The notes under the pieces: model-generated
What the model saw: the letters and a program-made list of their open reading frames with translations, nothing else
Told to the model about the DNA's origin: nothing
The model's database searches: none
Shown here: positions 1 through 6,272 of the stretch, piece after piece
Numbering within the stretch: position 1 is the stretch's first letter
How the letters are laid out: every line of letters begins with the position of its first letter
Position numbers and translations under genes: made by a program
Assembly (NCBI GenBank): GCA_026397675.1
Contig: JAPLUH010000299.1
Location: forward strand, 1-10,358
Direction: 5' to 3'
Length of the DNA stretch: 10,358 nt
Source of the DNA: Verrucomicrobiota bacterium
Lineage (GTDB): Bacteria > Verrucomicrobiota > Verrucomicrobiia > Limisphaerales > UBA9464

Positions 1-247
1 AGCTTATGAACGTCGACACCCTATAATCCCCCCCGCGCGACAGCGCGAAAGCACCACCTGTCCCAACGTTCCCTGCGAGCGAAGGCCCGGTCCCACGGAG
101 CGCCCCACCAAATACGTCAAGCGAAGCGGGACCGGGCCGGAGCGAGCGTAGGAACGTCGACACCTGAATCCCCCTCGTGCGCCAGCGCGAAAGCCCAACC
201 TGTCCCAACGTTCCCTGCGAGCACAGGCCCGGTCCCGCGGAGCGCCC
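1..247. repeat. GC-rich tandem repeat array, period about 144 bp
   Basis: Two copies of one unit are visible: 1-105 and 145-247. They share the blocks GAACGTCGACACC (8 and 152), CCAGCGCGAAAGC-like sequence, CCTGTCCCAACGTTCCCTGCGAGC-like sequence and GGCCCGGTCCC-CGGAGCGCCC. The register is 144 bp on the left and falls to 142 bp after a small deletion in the second copy. The first bases of the window already match 145-156 at 10 of 12 positions, so the array probably continues leftwards outside the window. On the right it stops about 40 bp before the thiH start. No convincing ORF runs through it. A minus-strand reading frame across 4-288 has no recognisable protein features and I regard it as spurious. 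It looks like a dispersed intergenic repeat, but copies elsewhere in the genome cannot be seen from here. Confidence 0.8.
66..157. repeat. Interrupted inverted repeat within the array
   Basis: The segments GGCCCGGTCCC (84-94) and GGGACCGGGCC (128-138) are perfect 11-bp complements. The flanking ACGTTCC (66-72) and GGAACGT (151-157) are perfect 7-bp complements. The roughly 12 bases between them on each side do not pair. The same left arm recurs at 208-236, so the arm at 128-157 could pair with either neighbour, giving two mutually exclusive hairpins. No T-run follows, so it is not an intrinsic terminator. A function as a structured RNA or a protein-binding palindrome is possible but not shown. 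Confidence 0.7.
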
Positions 248-286
248 GGCTTGCCAGTAGGAGCCCCACAGCTATGGTCGACCCAC

Positions 287-1489
287 ATGAGTTTCGTCGA
301 GGCCTTCGGTGCCTTGCCTTTGGAGGGTTTAATGAGTCAGGCCCGGTCGTCGAACATCGAGCAAGTCGACTCGGTGCTCCGGCGCGGCCCGTCGTCGGTC
401 GGTGATTTCGCTACCCTGCTTTCACCGGCAGCCGCCACTCGATTAGAAGACCTGTGCCGACGGTCCCAAGCCCTCACCCGCCAACGGTTCGGAAAGACCA
501 TCCGACTCTTCGCACCGCTGTACCTCAGCAACGAGTGCATCAACAACTGCGCTTACTGCGGCTTTTCCCGCGACAACCCCATCCTCCGGGTCACCCTGGC
601 CGAACAAGAAGTGAAGCGAGAAGCCCTGGCTTTGGCCGGCCACGGCTTTCGCAATATCCTACTAGTGGCCGGAGAGCACCCCAAGTTCGTCTCCAACGGT
701 TACATGGCCGGATGTATTCGAACCCTCCACTCCTTTATTCCTTCACTGTCCCTGGAGGTCGGGCCGATGGAGACCGCCGACTACTATCCGCTGGTGCAGG
801 CCGGCGCCGAAGGATTGGTCGTATACCAAGAAACCTATGACCGGAACGTGTACGCTCAAATGCACACCCTCGGTCCCAAACGCGATTTCGACTGGCGACT
901 GGCCACACCCGAGCGGGCTTATTTGGCCGGGTTCCGCCGCCTTGGCATCGGGGCCTTGTACGGCCTGGCCGACTGGCGCCAAGAAGCCATCTCCGTGGCC
1001 GCCCACGCCGCCTGGCTGCTCAAGCACTGCTGGAAAGCACAAGTCACCGTCTCGCTACCGCGGATTCGCCCCTGCGCCGGTGAATTCCAGCCCCTCACCG
1101 GATTCCAGGATCGCGACCTCGTCCAGGTAATCACCGCACTGCGCCTCTTCTTGCCCGACGTCGGCCTAGTGCTCTCCACCCGCGAACCTGCCCCGTTGCG
1201 CGACGGCCTGCTGCCCTTGGGCATCACCCACGCCAGCGCCGGCAGCCACACCGAACCCGGCGGCTATACCGGAGCCGGCAAGGACGCCATCCATCACACA
1301 GTGCGCGGACGCATCGAAGCACTGGCGCCCGATTCGCCCGAATGGAAAGCCACCCAGGGACGCGCCACCAACGCCACCGGCCAGTTCGACATTGCCGATG
1401 ACCGCTCGCCCGCGGACGTGGCCGACGTGATCCGCCGCCTAGGCTACGAACCCGTGTGGAAAGACTGGGACGCCGCCTTGACGGAATAA
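287..1489 (+). CDS. thiH: 2-iminoacetate synthase ThiH (radical SAM, thiamine thiazole synthesis)
   Basis: ThiH cleaves L-tyrosine with S-adenosylmethionine, giving dehydroglycine (2-iminoacetate) and p-cresol. ThiG uses the iminoacetate to build the thiazole half of thiamine. The protein is 400 aa. The radical SAM cluster motif CxxxCxxC is at Cys84, Cys88 and Cys91, within YLSNECINNCAYCGFSR. Other family blocks are LLLVAGEHP, VVYQETYD, GALYGLADWR, SLPRIRPC and the C-terminal EPVWKDWD, all very close to E. coli ThiH as I remember it. The start at 287 puts the conserved LLSPAA block about as far from the N-terminus as in E. coli. Alternatives are TTG at 251 and ATG at 332. No good Shine-Dalgarno sequence lies directly upstream; a GGAG sits about 24 bases away. 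No thiG, thiS or thiF is adjacent downstream, so the gene looks isolated on that side. The enzyme's iron-sulfur cluster is oxygen-sensitive, unlike the alternative glycine oxidase ThiO. Confidence 0.95.
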   Translation: MSFVEAFGALPLEGLMSQARSSNIEQVDSVLRRGPSSVGDFATLLSPAAATRLEDLCRRSQALTRQRFGKTIRLFAPLYLSNECINNCAYCGFSRDNPILRVTLAEQEVKREALALAGHGFRNILLVAGEHPKFVSNGYMAGCIRTLHSFIPSLSLEVGPMETADYYPLVQAGAEGLVVYQETYDRNVYAQMHTLGPKRDFDWRLATPERAYLAGFRRLGIGALYGLADWRQEAISVAAHAAWLLKHCWKAQVTVSLPRIRPCAGEFQPLTGFQDRDLVQVITALRLFLPDVGLVLSTREPAPLRDGLLPLGITHASAGSHTEPGGYTGAGKDAIHHTVRGRIEALAPDSPEWKATQGRATNATGQFDIADDRSPADVADVIRRLGYEPVWKDWDAALTE

Positions 1490-1540
1490 CCCCTCAGCAA
1501 CGGCCCTGAAACCTAAGTCAAAGACCGTTCTGGAAATCCC

Positions 1541-2575
1541 TCACTCTGCAGCCAAACGCCCGGCCACGGCCACGGCCACCTGGGCGGCTGTGATCCGATT
1601 CAGGCAAGCCAGCGGTTCCGCGTAACGGCAAACGGGCTTTAAACAGGGGGCACACGCCGGCGGTTGCGGAGCCCGAAGGACGAACTCCACCTGGCCATAG
1701 GGACCGGTCCTCGACGGATCCGTCGGACCGAACACCGCCACCACCGGCTTACCCAAGGCCGCGGCCACATGCATCGGGCCCGTGTCGTTGGTCACCAACA
1801 GGTCCACACAGCGCAAGGCCTCGATCATGCCTGGTAAGGTCAGACGACCCGTCAAATCCAAACAGCGCCCCGGATCGGCCGACGCCAGAGCCCGACCCAG
1901 GGCTAAGTCGTCAGGCCCTCCAAAAATAGCGATCCGATGCCCCGGGTGGGATCGCGACAGAAGACCCATGAGTTCGACAAACCGAGCCACCGGCCACCGC
2001 TTGTTGTCCCAGCGAGCCCCCGGTTGAAAACCGATCCAGCGACCCTGGTTCAACTCGGCAAACTCCTGCTTGAGGCGCTCCGCCGCCGCCAGCCGACGGG
2101 GAATCCATTCCCAGCCGGTGCGCAGAGGTACTCCCAGGTGTGTCAACAAGGCCCGCTGCCAATCCACAGCATGGGCTTGTGGCGAAGGCCGAGGCACCGA
2201 TTCGCCCTGAAACAACGGGGCCAATTCTCGCCAGTCCCGCACCCCGACATACCGAGTACCAGCACTGGCACACGCCCGGCCAAACAACGCTGAGCGGGCC
2301 AGGCCTTGGAGGTCCAGGATCCAGTCGTAGCGCTCCGTTCGGAGCTGGCGCACCAGGCGAAACACCGAGGGCCAATGACGCGGCTTGGCCCAATCTTTCC
2401 GGTCGAAAGGAACGAGGCGACGCAAATCGGGATCGCCCTCGAGAAGAGGCATCAGCCCACGGAGAATCCACCAATCTATCTGGGCCTCCGGAAACTTAAG
2501 CCGCAGGAGCCGCAGCACGGGAAGTGCGTGGATGATGTCTCCCAGGGAACTTGGCTTGAGGATAAGGATCTTCAC
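1541..2575 (-). CDS. Glycosyltransferase family 9 (ADP-heptose:LPS heptosyltransferase-like)
   Basis: This GT9 family protein of 344 aa probably transfers heptose or a related sugar onto the LPS inner core at the cytoplasmic face of the inner membrane. It opens with the family N-terminus VKILILKPSSLGDIIHALPV (the SLGD motif near residues 10-13). The second Rossmann domain carries FQPGARWDNKRWP (about 183-195) and TNDTGPMHVAAALGKP followed by FGPTDP (about 262-287), where Asp264 and the TGPMH residues sit at the donor site. Near the C-terminus are four cysteines, C308, C311, C316 and C324, a pattern I have seen in some GT9 members. I chose GTG at 2575 because it fits the family N-terminus exactly. 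A longer frame from TTG at 2683 would begin inside the terminator of the upstream gene. No clear Shine-Dalgarno sequence is visible. The acceptor and donor sugar cannot be decided, so waaC versus waaF is left open. Confidence 0.9.
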   Translation of the reverse strand: MKILILKPSSLGDIIHALPVLRLLRLKFPEAQIDWWILRGLMPLLEGDPDLRRLVPFDRKDWAKPRHWPSVFRLVRQLRTERYDWILDLQGLARSALFGRACASAGTRYVGVRDWRELAPLFQGESVPRPSPQAHAVDWQRALLTHLGVPLRTGWEWIPRRLAAAERLKQEFAELNQGRWIGFQPGARWDNKRWPVARFVELMGLLSRSHPGHRIAIFGGPDDLALGRALASADPGRCLDLTGRLTLPGMIEALRCVDLLVTNDTGPMHVAAALGKPVVAVFGPTDPSRTGPYGQVEFVLRAPQPPACAPCLKPVCRYAEPLACLNRITAAQVAVAVAGRLAAE

Positions 2576-2680
2576 GCGACCACAGGAACCCAAACCATAA
2601 ACCACCGGAGCCGTTTGTGACCCCTTCGCGAACCTGAAATCCAACTGCTTTAATCGAAACGCTCGCCCTCCAAACTTGCC

Positions 2681-2716
2681 CAAAAAAGCTCAGCGGCCGG
2701 TTGCCAAGCGCTGAGC
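2681..2716 (-). terminator. Intrinsic terminator overlapping the metallophosphoesterase stop codon
   Basis: Read on the minus strand, GCTCAGCG (2716-2709) and CGCTGAGC (2695-2688) form a perfect 8-bp stem with a 13-base loop, followed directly by TTTTTTG (2687-2681). The TGA stop codon of the metallophosphoesterase (2692-2690) lies inside the descending arm. This is a textbook rho-independent terminator layout. It lies 106 bases upstream of the GTG start of the glycosyltransferase, so that gene needs read-through or its own promoter. Confidence 0.85.
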
Positions 2717-3412
2717 CAATCGAGGCGGGAGACCCGCGTCCAAAATCTTCTTCTGGGTCGTTGGAATATCGTATTCGAGGCGACGCAGCTCCACGGTCTG
2801 GGTCGGGAAATCGTACACCACGTAGGCCGCACGAGGGTCGCCATCACGCGGCTGACCGACGCTGCCCACGTTAATGAAATACTTGCGACCGGGTTCGATC
2901 TTCAGCTTCGAGTACTGCCCACCGCGCACTCCGGTATCACGAATGAAGGCCACCGGCACGTGAGTGTGACCGAAGAAGCACAACTGGGTGTTCTGATAGG
3001 TGAAGCTCGCGGCCGCCTCCAGCTTCTCGAACACGTAACCCCATCGCTGGGGGCCATCCAAGGTCGCATGGACGATGGAGAAATTGGCCACCAAACGGAA
3101 ATACTTGAGTTCCCTCAACCACTTGCGGTCGTCCGCCGTCAATTGGGAACGACTCCAAGCCACCGCCTCGGCCGCGGCGTCATTGAACCCCTCGGGGTCT
3201 TCATCGAGGCCGATGTATTCGTCATGGTTGCCCTTGACCGTGGGGATATTCATCCCGCGCACGATGTCGAGACACTCCTTCGGGTTGGCGCCATATCCGA
3301 CGACATCGCCCAAACACACGACATGGGTACACTTCTGTTCCTGGATGTCGGCAAGCACCCGCTGGAGACCTTCTAGGTTCCCATGGATGTCAGCTATAAT
3401 GGCGTACCTCAT
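2690..3412 (-). CDS. Calcineurin-like metallophosphoesterase (YfcE/MJ0936-type)
   Basis: A 240-aa cytoplasmic metal-dependent phosphoesterase. All metal-binding blocks are present in order: D8-x-H10 (ADIHGN), GD36 (CLGDVVGYG), GNHD at 61-64, H115 (IVHATLDG) and GHTH at 148-151. The C-terminal NVGSVGQPRDGDPRAAY block (181-197) is typical of a subgroup often annotated as diadenosine tetraphosphatase-like or simply metallophosphoesterase. The physiological substrate cannot be read from the sequence; a phosphodiester or nucleotide is most likely. It starts at ATG 3412, only 6 bases after the acylphosphatase stop, so the two are very likely co-transcribed with the acylphosphatase first. Its last codons form part of an intrinsic terminator. 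The bases before the start (ACGAG) give at best a weak Shine-Dalgarno match. Confidence 0.92.
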   Translation of the reverse strand: MRYAIIADIHGNLEGLQRVLADIQEQKCTHVVCLGDVVGYGANPKECLDIVRGMNIPTVKGNHDEYIGLDEDPEGFNDAAAEAVAWSRSQLTADDRKWLRELKYFRLVANFSIVHATLDGPQRWGYVFEKLEAAASFTYQNTQLCFFGHTHVPVAFIRDTGVRGGQYSKLKIEPGRKYFINVGSVGQPRDGDPRAAYVVYDFPTQTVELRRLEYDIPTTQKKILDAGLPPRLAQRLATGR

Positions 3413-3418
3413 TCTCGT

Positions 3419-3697
3419 TTACCGCACGATCTCGAAACCCCGGAAACCGCCCGTGGCCTCGGTCCATGTCACGTCCTCGTTACGAATCATCGGACCCAAC
3501 CCGCACTCACGGATTGCCTTCCGAAATTCTTCCAACTCGGACCGCTCGCCCTCGGCGATCAATTCTACACGTCCATCCAGCAAGTTCCGCACCGTTCCTG
3601 ATACCTCGAAGCCCGTCGCCTGCCGTTTCGTCTGATAGCGAAAACCCACGCCTTGTACCCGACCTAAGTACAAGACTTGCATGCGCCAGCGCTTCAT
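3419..3697 (-). CDS. Acylphosphatase
   Basis: A 92-aa acylphosphatase (EC 3.6.1.7 family), which hydrolyses the carboxyl-phosphate bond of acyl phosphates such as acetyl phosphate or carbamoyl phosphate. The phosphate-binding loop RVQGVGFRY (13-21) contains the catalytic Arg20. Asn38 in TVRNLLDGRVE is the second catalytic residue. The length matches the family (about 90 aa). I chose ATG 3697 because a GGGGA ribosome-binding site sits about 6 bases upstream and the N-terminus then fits the family. An ATG at 3682 is also possible. The open frame continues upstream to 3838, but that extension (hydrophobic, then basic) has no counterpart in acylphosphatases. It is the first gene of a probable two-gene unit with the metallophosphoesterase. 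The pairing of two small phosphate-ester hydrolases is suggestive, but no shared substrate can be named. Confidence 0.93.
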   Translation of the reverse strand: MKRWRMQVLYLGRVQGVGFRYQTKRQATGFEVSGTVRNLLDGRVELIAEGERSELEEFRKAIRECGLGPMIRNEDVTWTEATGGFRGFEIVR

Positions 3698-3897
3698 GAA
3701 TATCCCCAACGTCGTGAAACCCACCATTCCCGAGGTTTTCCCGCGGAAAGGCGCGAAACTTAGCCACAGCACAGTTAGAAGGTGCAATGAGTATTTCCCC
3801 CTCGGCAGATCAATCCCGCCCCACTGGCGACGCCCCAAACGATGTTTGAGGTCAACGACAGCTTGCTGACATTCGGCTCCTGCGTAGCCTTACCGGC
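3698..3897. other. 200-bp divergent spacer
   Basis: This spacer separates the minus-strand acylphosphatase from the plus-strand heme protein, so it should hold promoters for both. I see no strong consensus promoter on either strand. The best plus-strand candidate is TTGAGG (3846-3851), then 17 bases, then ACATTC, which is poor. Part of the spacer stays open as an N-terminal extension of the acylphosphatase frame, but that extension has no family support. Confidence 0.45.
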
Positions 3898-5109
3898 GTG
3901 AAATCCACGCAATGGTTTCGGAACGGGTGCCTCTGGACGCTGGCCTTGAGCCTGTTCTCTTCCGTGCTCTTGGCCGAGGGGCCCCTCGACCGCCTGACAG
4001 CCCTGGCGGCGGCCACGCCCGACATCGCCCTTCGACTGGATGTGTTGCGAGGCATGGAGGCAGCCCTCCGCGGACGTAACGGAGTGACTGCTCCGAGCGG
4101 GTGGAACGAGCTGGAGTCCACACTGGCCGCAGCCCCCGACGCGGAGACCCAGCGCTTGGCCCGAAATCTGGGGACCGTCTTCGGAAGTGCCCGGGCCTTG
4201 AATTCCCTGCGTACCATCGCTTCGGATTCCAACGCCGCGTCCGCGGACCGCGCCGCAGCCTTGGAGACCCTGCTCCGAACCCGTGACGCAGCCCTGGTGC
4301 CCCTCCTCCAAAAGCTCACCACCGAACCCGGCATCCGGGCTACCGCGCTGCGCGGCCTGGCCGGGTTTGATGATGCCAAGACCCCCTCCGTACTCCTGGC
4401 CGGATTCTCACAATTCACTGCTACCGAACAGCGGGACGCCCTGAACACGCTCGCCTCCCGATCCACCTACGCCCGCCCCCTGGTAGAAGCGGTTCGTGGA
4501 GGCTCGGTTCCGCAGGCCTCCTTGACTGCAGACCTCGTTCGCCAATTGCGCTCACTCAAAGACCCCACCTTGGCCAGCGACCTGACTCAGATCTGGGGGG
4601 TGATGAAAGAAACTAGCCCGGACATGAAGGCCGAGGTGGAACGGGTGAAGCGAATCTACGGGGCCGGTGGATCTCAACCCGGCGACGGCCCCCGGGGTCG
4701 CGTGGTCTTTAATCAAATTTGCGCCCAGTGCCACCACCTCTTTGACAGTGGTGGCGCTGTTGGTCCGGACATCACCGGGGCCAATCGCGCCGATCTCGAC
4801 TACTTGCTTCAGAATATCCTCTACCCCAACTCGGTCATCCCCAACGAGTACCTGGCTTCGACCATCGAGACGAAAGACGAGCGAGTGCTCACCGGCATGA
4901 TCAAGTCCCAGGACGCGAGTGGGATCACCCTGCAGACGGCCAACGAACTGGTTACACTGCCCCGCTCGGAAATCCGCAAGATCGAGGCCACGGCCATCTC
5001 AATGATGCCCGAAGGCCTCATCGCCAACCTCACCGAACAGCAGACCCGGGATCTCCTTTATTACCTGAGCCGGCCCGGTCAGGTGGCGTTGCCCGCCGGT
5101 TCAAAGTGA
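3898..5109 (+). CDS. Exported PVC-type heme-binding (CxxCH) protein with HEAT-like region
   Basis: A 403-aa protein. Residues 1-26 look like a Sec signal peptide: basic KSTQWFR, a hydrophobic run, and a likely cut after LLA at residue 26. Residues about 30-255 are alpha-helical and HEAT-like, rich in Leu/Ala/Arg pairs. From about 262 comes a c-type cytochrome domain with heme site CAQCH (Cys275, Cys278, His279). Then follow GGAVGPDITG, YLLQNILYPN and a ligand candidate in SMMPEG (Met369 or Met370). This matches the Pirellula/Verrucomicrobium-type heme-binding domain (TIGR02603). In the PVC proteins I know, this whole stretch is the C-terminal part of much larger proteins with an N-terminal beta-propeller sugar-dehydrogenase-like domain, which is absent here. 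The start is GTG at 3898, chosen because the signal peptide begins there; there is no clear Shine-Dalgarno sequence. It probably carries electrons in the periplasm; the partner is unknown. Confidence 0.88.
   Translation: MKSTQWFRNGCLWTLALSLFSSVLLAEGPLDRLTALAAATPDIALRLDVLRGMEAALRGRNGVTAPSGWNELESTLAAAPDAETQRLARNLGTVFGSARALNSLRTIASDSNAASADRAAALETLLRTRDAALVPLLQKLTTEPGIRATALRGLAGFDDAKTPSVLLAGFSQFTATEQRDALNTLASRSTYARPLVEAVRGGSVPQASLTADLVRQLRSLKDPTLASDLTQIWGVMKETSPDMKAEVERVKRIYGAGGSQPGDGPRGRVVFNQICAQCHHLFDSGGAVGPDITGANRADLDYLLQNILYPNSVIPNEYLASTIETKDERVLTGMIKSQDASGITLQTANELVTLPRSEIRKIEATAISMMPEGLIANLTEQQTRDLLYYLSRPGQVALPAGSK
4726..4759 (+). other. Strong hairpin in coding sequence over the heme motif
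   Basis: CAGTGCCACCAC (4726-4737) pairs with GTGGTGGCGCTG (4748-4759) as a 12-bp stem with one G-U pair and a 10-base loop. It spans the codons for QCHHLFDSGGAV, just at the heme-binding site. There is no following T-run, so it is not a terminator. It may be a by-product of the His-His and Ser-Gly-Gly codons, or it may slow translation at the heme domain. Confidence 0.6.
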
Positions 5110-5139
5110 CCGGCCGCCACTCGAGGAACCCCTGGTCAA

Positions 5140-6162
5140 TTAAAGACGATTGCCGCCCAGGGGCCCAACCGGCTTCTGGGTGACCCCCGGACTTTGCAGC
5201 ACCTTGCTGTAGTCGTCGCAGGCCACCGAATATTGGAAACCCTGACCGGTACCCGCCGCACCGAAACGCCCCCGCTTGTCGAGGGCGATGAAGTTGATGC
5301 TGAGGTCGTAGCCCTTGGGGTCCATGGAAGCTATCCGGTGCAACGTGGCGAGGCAGGCTTCCGTGGGAGACATTCCCTGGCGCATGAACTCCACCACCAA
5401 GAACGAGCCGCAATAGCGCATCACGTTCTCACCAATGCCGGTGGCGCCAGCGCCGCCCACCGCGTTGTCCACGTAAAGACCGCCACCGATGATGGGTGAA
5501 TCGCCCACCCGACCCTGAATCTTATACCCCCACCCTGAGGTGGAACACGCCCCAAAGATATCGCCTGACGGGCTCAGCATGAGAAGGGCGATGGTGTCAT
5601 GGTTCGGTATCTTGGCCTTCTCAGCCTCCTGCGCCTTCTTCCAGTTTTCCCAAGCCGCCTTCTGGCCCGGCGTGACCGCAGGCCCTTCCTCAAACTTTCG
5701 CTCACGAGCAAAGCGCTGGGCCCCCTCGCCCACCAGCATCACATGGCGGGTTTCCTCCATGACGCGGCGCGCGATGGAGACCGGGTGCTTGAATCCCTCG
5801 ACCGCAGCCACCGACCCGGCCTTATGTCCCGGACCGGACATGATGCAGGCGTCCAACTGGACCACACCATGAGCCGCGGGAATCCCTCCAAGGCCCACGC
5901 TCGAATTGGAAAGGTCGTCCTCAGCCAATCGCACCCCCTGCTCCACGGCGTCCAAGCCAGATTTTCCAGAACGAAACACCTCTAGAGTGCGGTCATTGGC
6001 AGGCTTGCCGAAGGGCCAGGTCGAGATGACCAAGGGCGGCTTGGCCGAAGCATCCGCCTCCCGGCGAGCGTTCGGGCCTGGCTTCGAATTGGCGGCGATG
6101 AGCGGACCGCCCGCGATGGCTGCCAGTGATGAGCCCACGAATACCCTACGAGGAATCTTCAT
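5140..6162 (-). CDS. N4-(beta-N-acetylglucosaminyl)-L-asparaginase (glycosylasparaginase), Tat-exported
   Basis: An Ntn-hydrolase of 340 aa that cleaves the GlcNAc-Asn bond left after digestion of N-glycoproteins (EC 3.5.1.26). The autocleavage site and nucleophile are in NHDTIALL, with Thr190 becoming the first residue of the beta chain. Further family blocks are CSTSGWGYK, GRVGDSPIIGGGLYVDN (Arg218 and Asp221 are likely substrate contacts) and GGAGATGIGE. The N-terminus MKIPRRVFVGSSLAAIAGG has a twin arginine followed by a hydrophobic run, consistent with Tat export of a folded proenzyme. I chose ATG 6162 because it gives this signal and is preceded by GGGGAG at 6178-6173, about 10 bases upstream. 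A longer frame from TTG at 6267 would intrude on the promoter of the divergent gene. It is convergent with the heme protein, 30 bases apart. Substrates are probably glycopeptides scavenged from outside. Confidence 0.92.
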   Translation of the reverse strand: MKIPRRVFVGSSLAAIAGGPLIAANSKPGPNARREADASAKPPLVISTWPFGKPANDRTLEVFRSGKSGLDAVEQGVRLAEDDLSNSSVGLGGIPAAHGVVQLDACIMSGPGHKAGSVAAVEGFKHPVSIARRVMEETRHVMLVGEGAQRFARERKFEEGPAVTPGQKAAWENWKKAQEAEKAKIPNHDTIALLMLSPSGDIFGACSTSGWGYKIQGRVGDSPIIGGGLYVDNAVGGAGATGIGENVMRYCGSFLVVEFMRQGMSPTEACLATLHRIASMDPKGYDLSINFIALDKRGRFGAAGTGQGFQYSVACDDYSKVLQSPGVTQKPVGPLGGNRL

Positions 6163-6172
6163 GGACCAAAGG

Positions 6173-6178
6173 CTCCCC
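6173..6178 (-). promoter_or_regulatory. Shine-Dalgarno site deciding the glycosylasparaginase start
   Basis: GGGGAG on the minus strand, 10 bases before the ATG at 6162. It supports this start, which gives the Tat signal peptide, over the longer open frame from TTG at 6267. Confidence 0.6.
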
Positions 6179-6228
6179 AAGAAACGCGCCGATGCAAGCA
6201 TCCGGAGGCAAGTCTTGGAATTTCGCAT

Positions 6229-6258
6229 TTGTTCGGGGCCACGATGGACCGTTACATT
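6229..6258 (+). promoter_or_regulatory. Weak candidate sigma-70 promoter for the GT2 gene
   Basis: TTGTTC (6229-6234), 18 bases, TACATT (6253-6258). Matches to the consensus are 3 of 6 and 4 of 6. Transcription would start around 6265, only a few bases before the ATG at 6273. That would give a very short leader, in keeping with the missing Shine-Dalgarno sequence. This is a guess based on position and partial consensus. Confidence 0.25.
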
Positions 6259-6272
6259 AACTGCCAAGACTT

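Noticed and set aside
4..288. A 94-codon minus-strand open frame across the repeat array
   Set aside because: Its sequence merely reflects the repeats, it is rich in Arg and Gly, and there is no start context or family resemblance.
339..348. AGGCCCGGTC inside thiH resembling the repeat core upstream
   Set aside because: Ten bases only, without the flanking repeat sequence; likely chance in GC-rich coding DNA.
1499..1529. AACGG ... CCGTT inverted repeat between thiH and the GT9 gene as a shared terminator
   Set aside because: Only 5 bp of stem with a 21-base loop and no T-run on either strand.
1562..1580. Short GGCCAC tandem repeat
   Set aside because: Three hexamer copies encode the Val-Ala run at the C-terminus of the GT9 protein. 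This is explained by coding of a simple helix.
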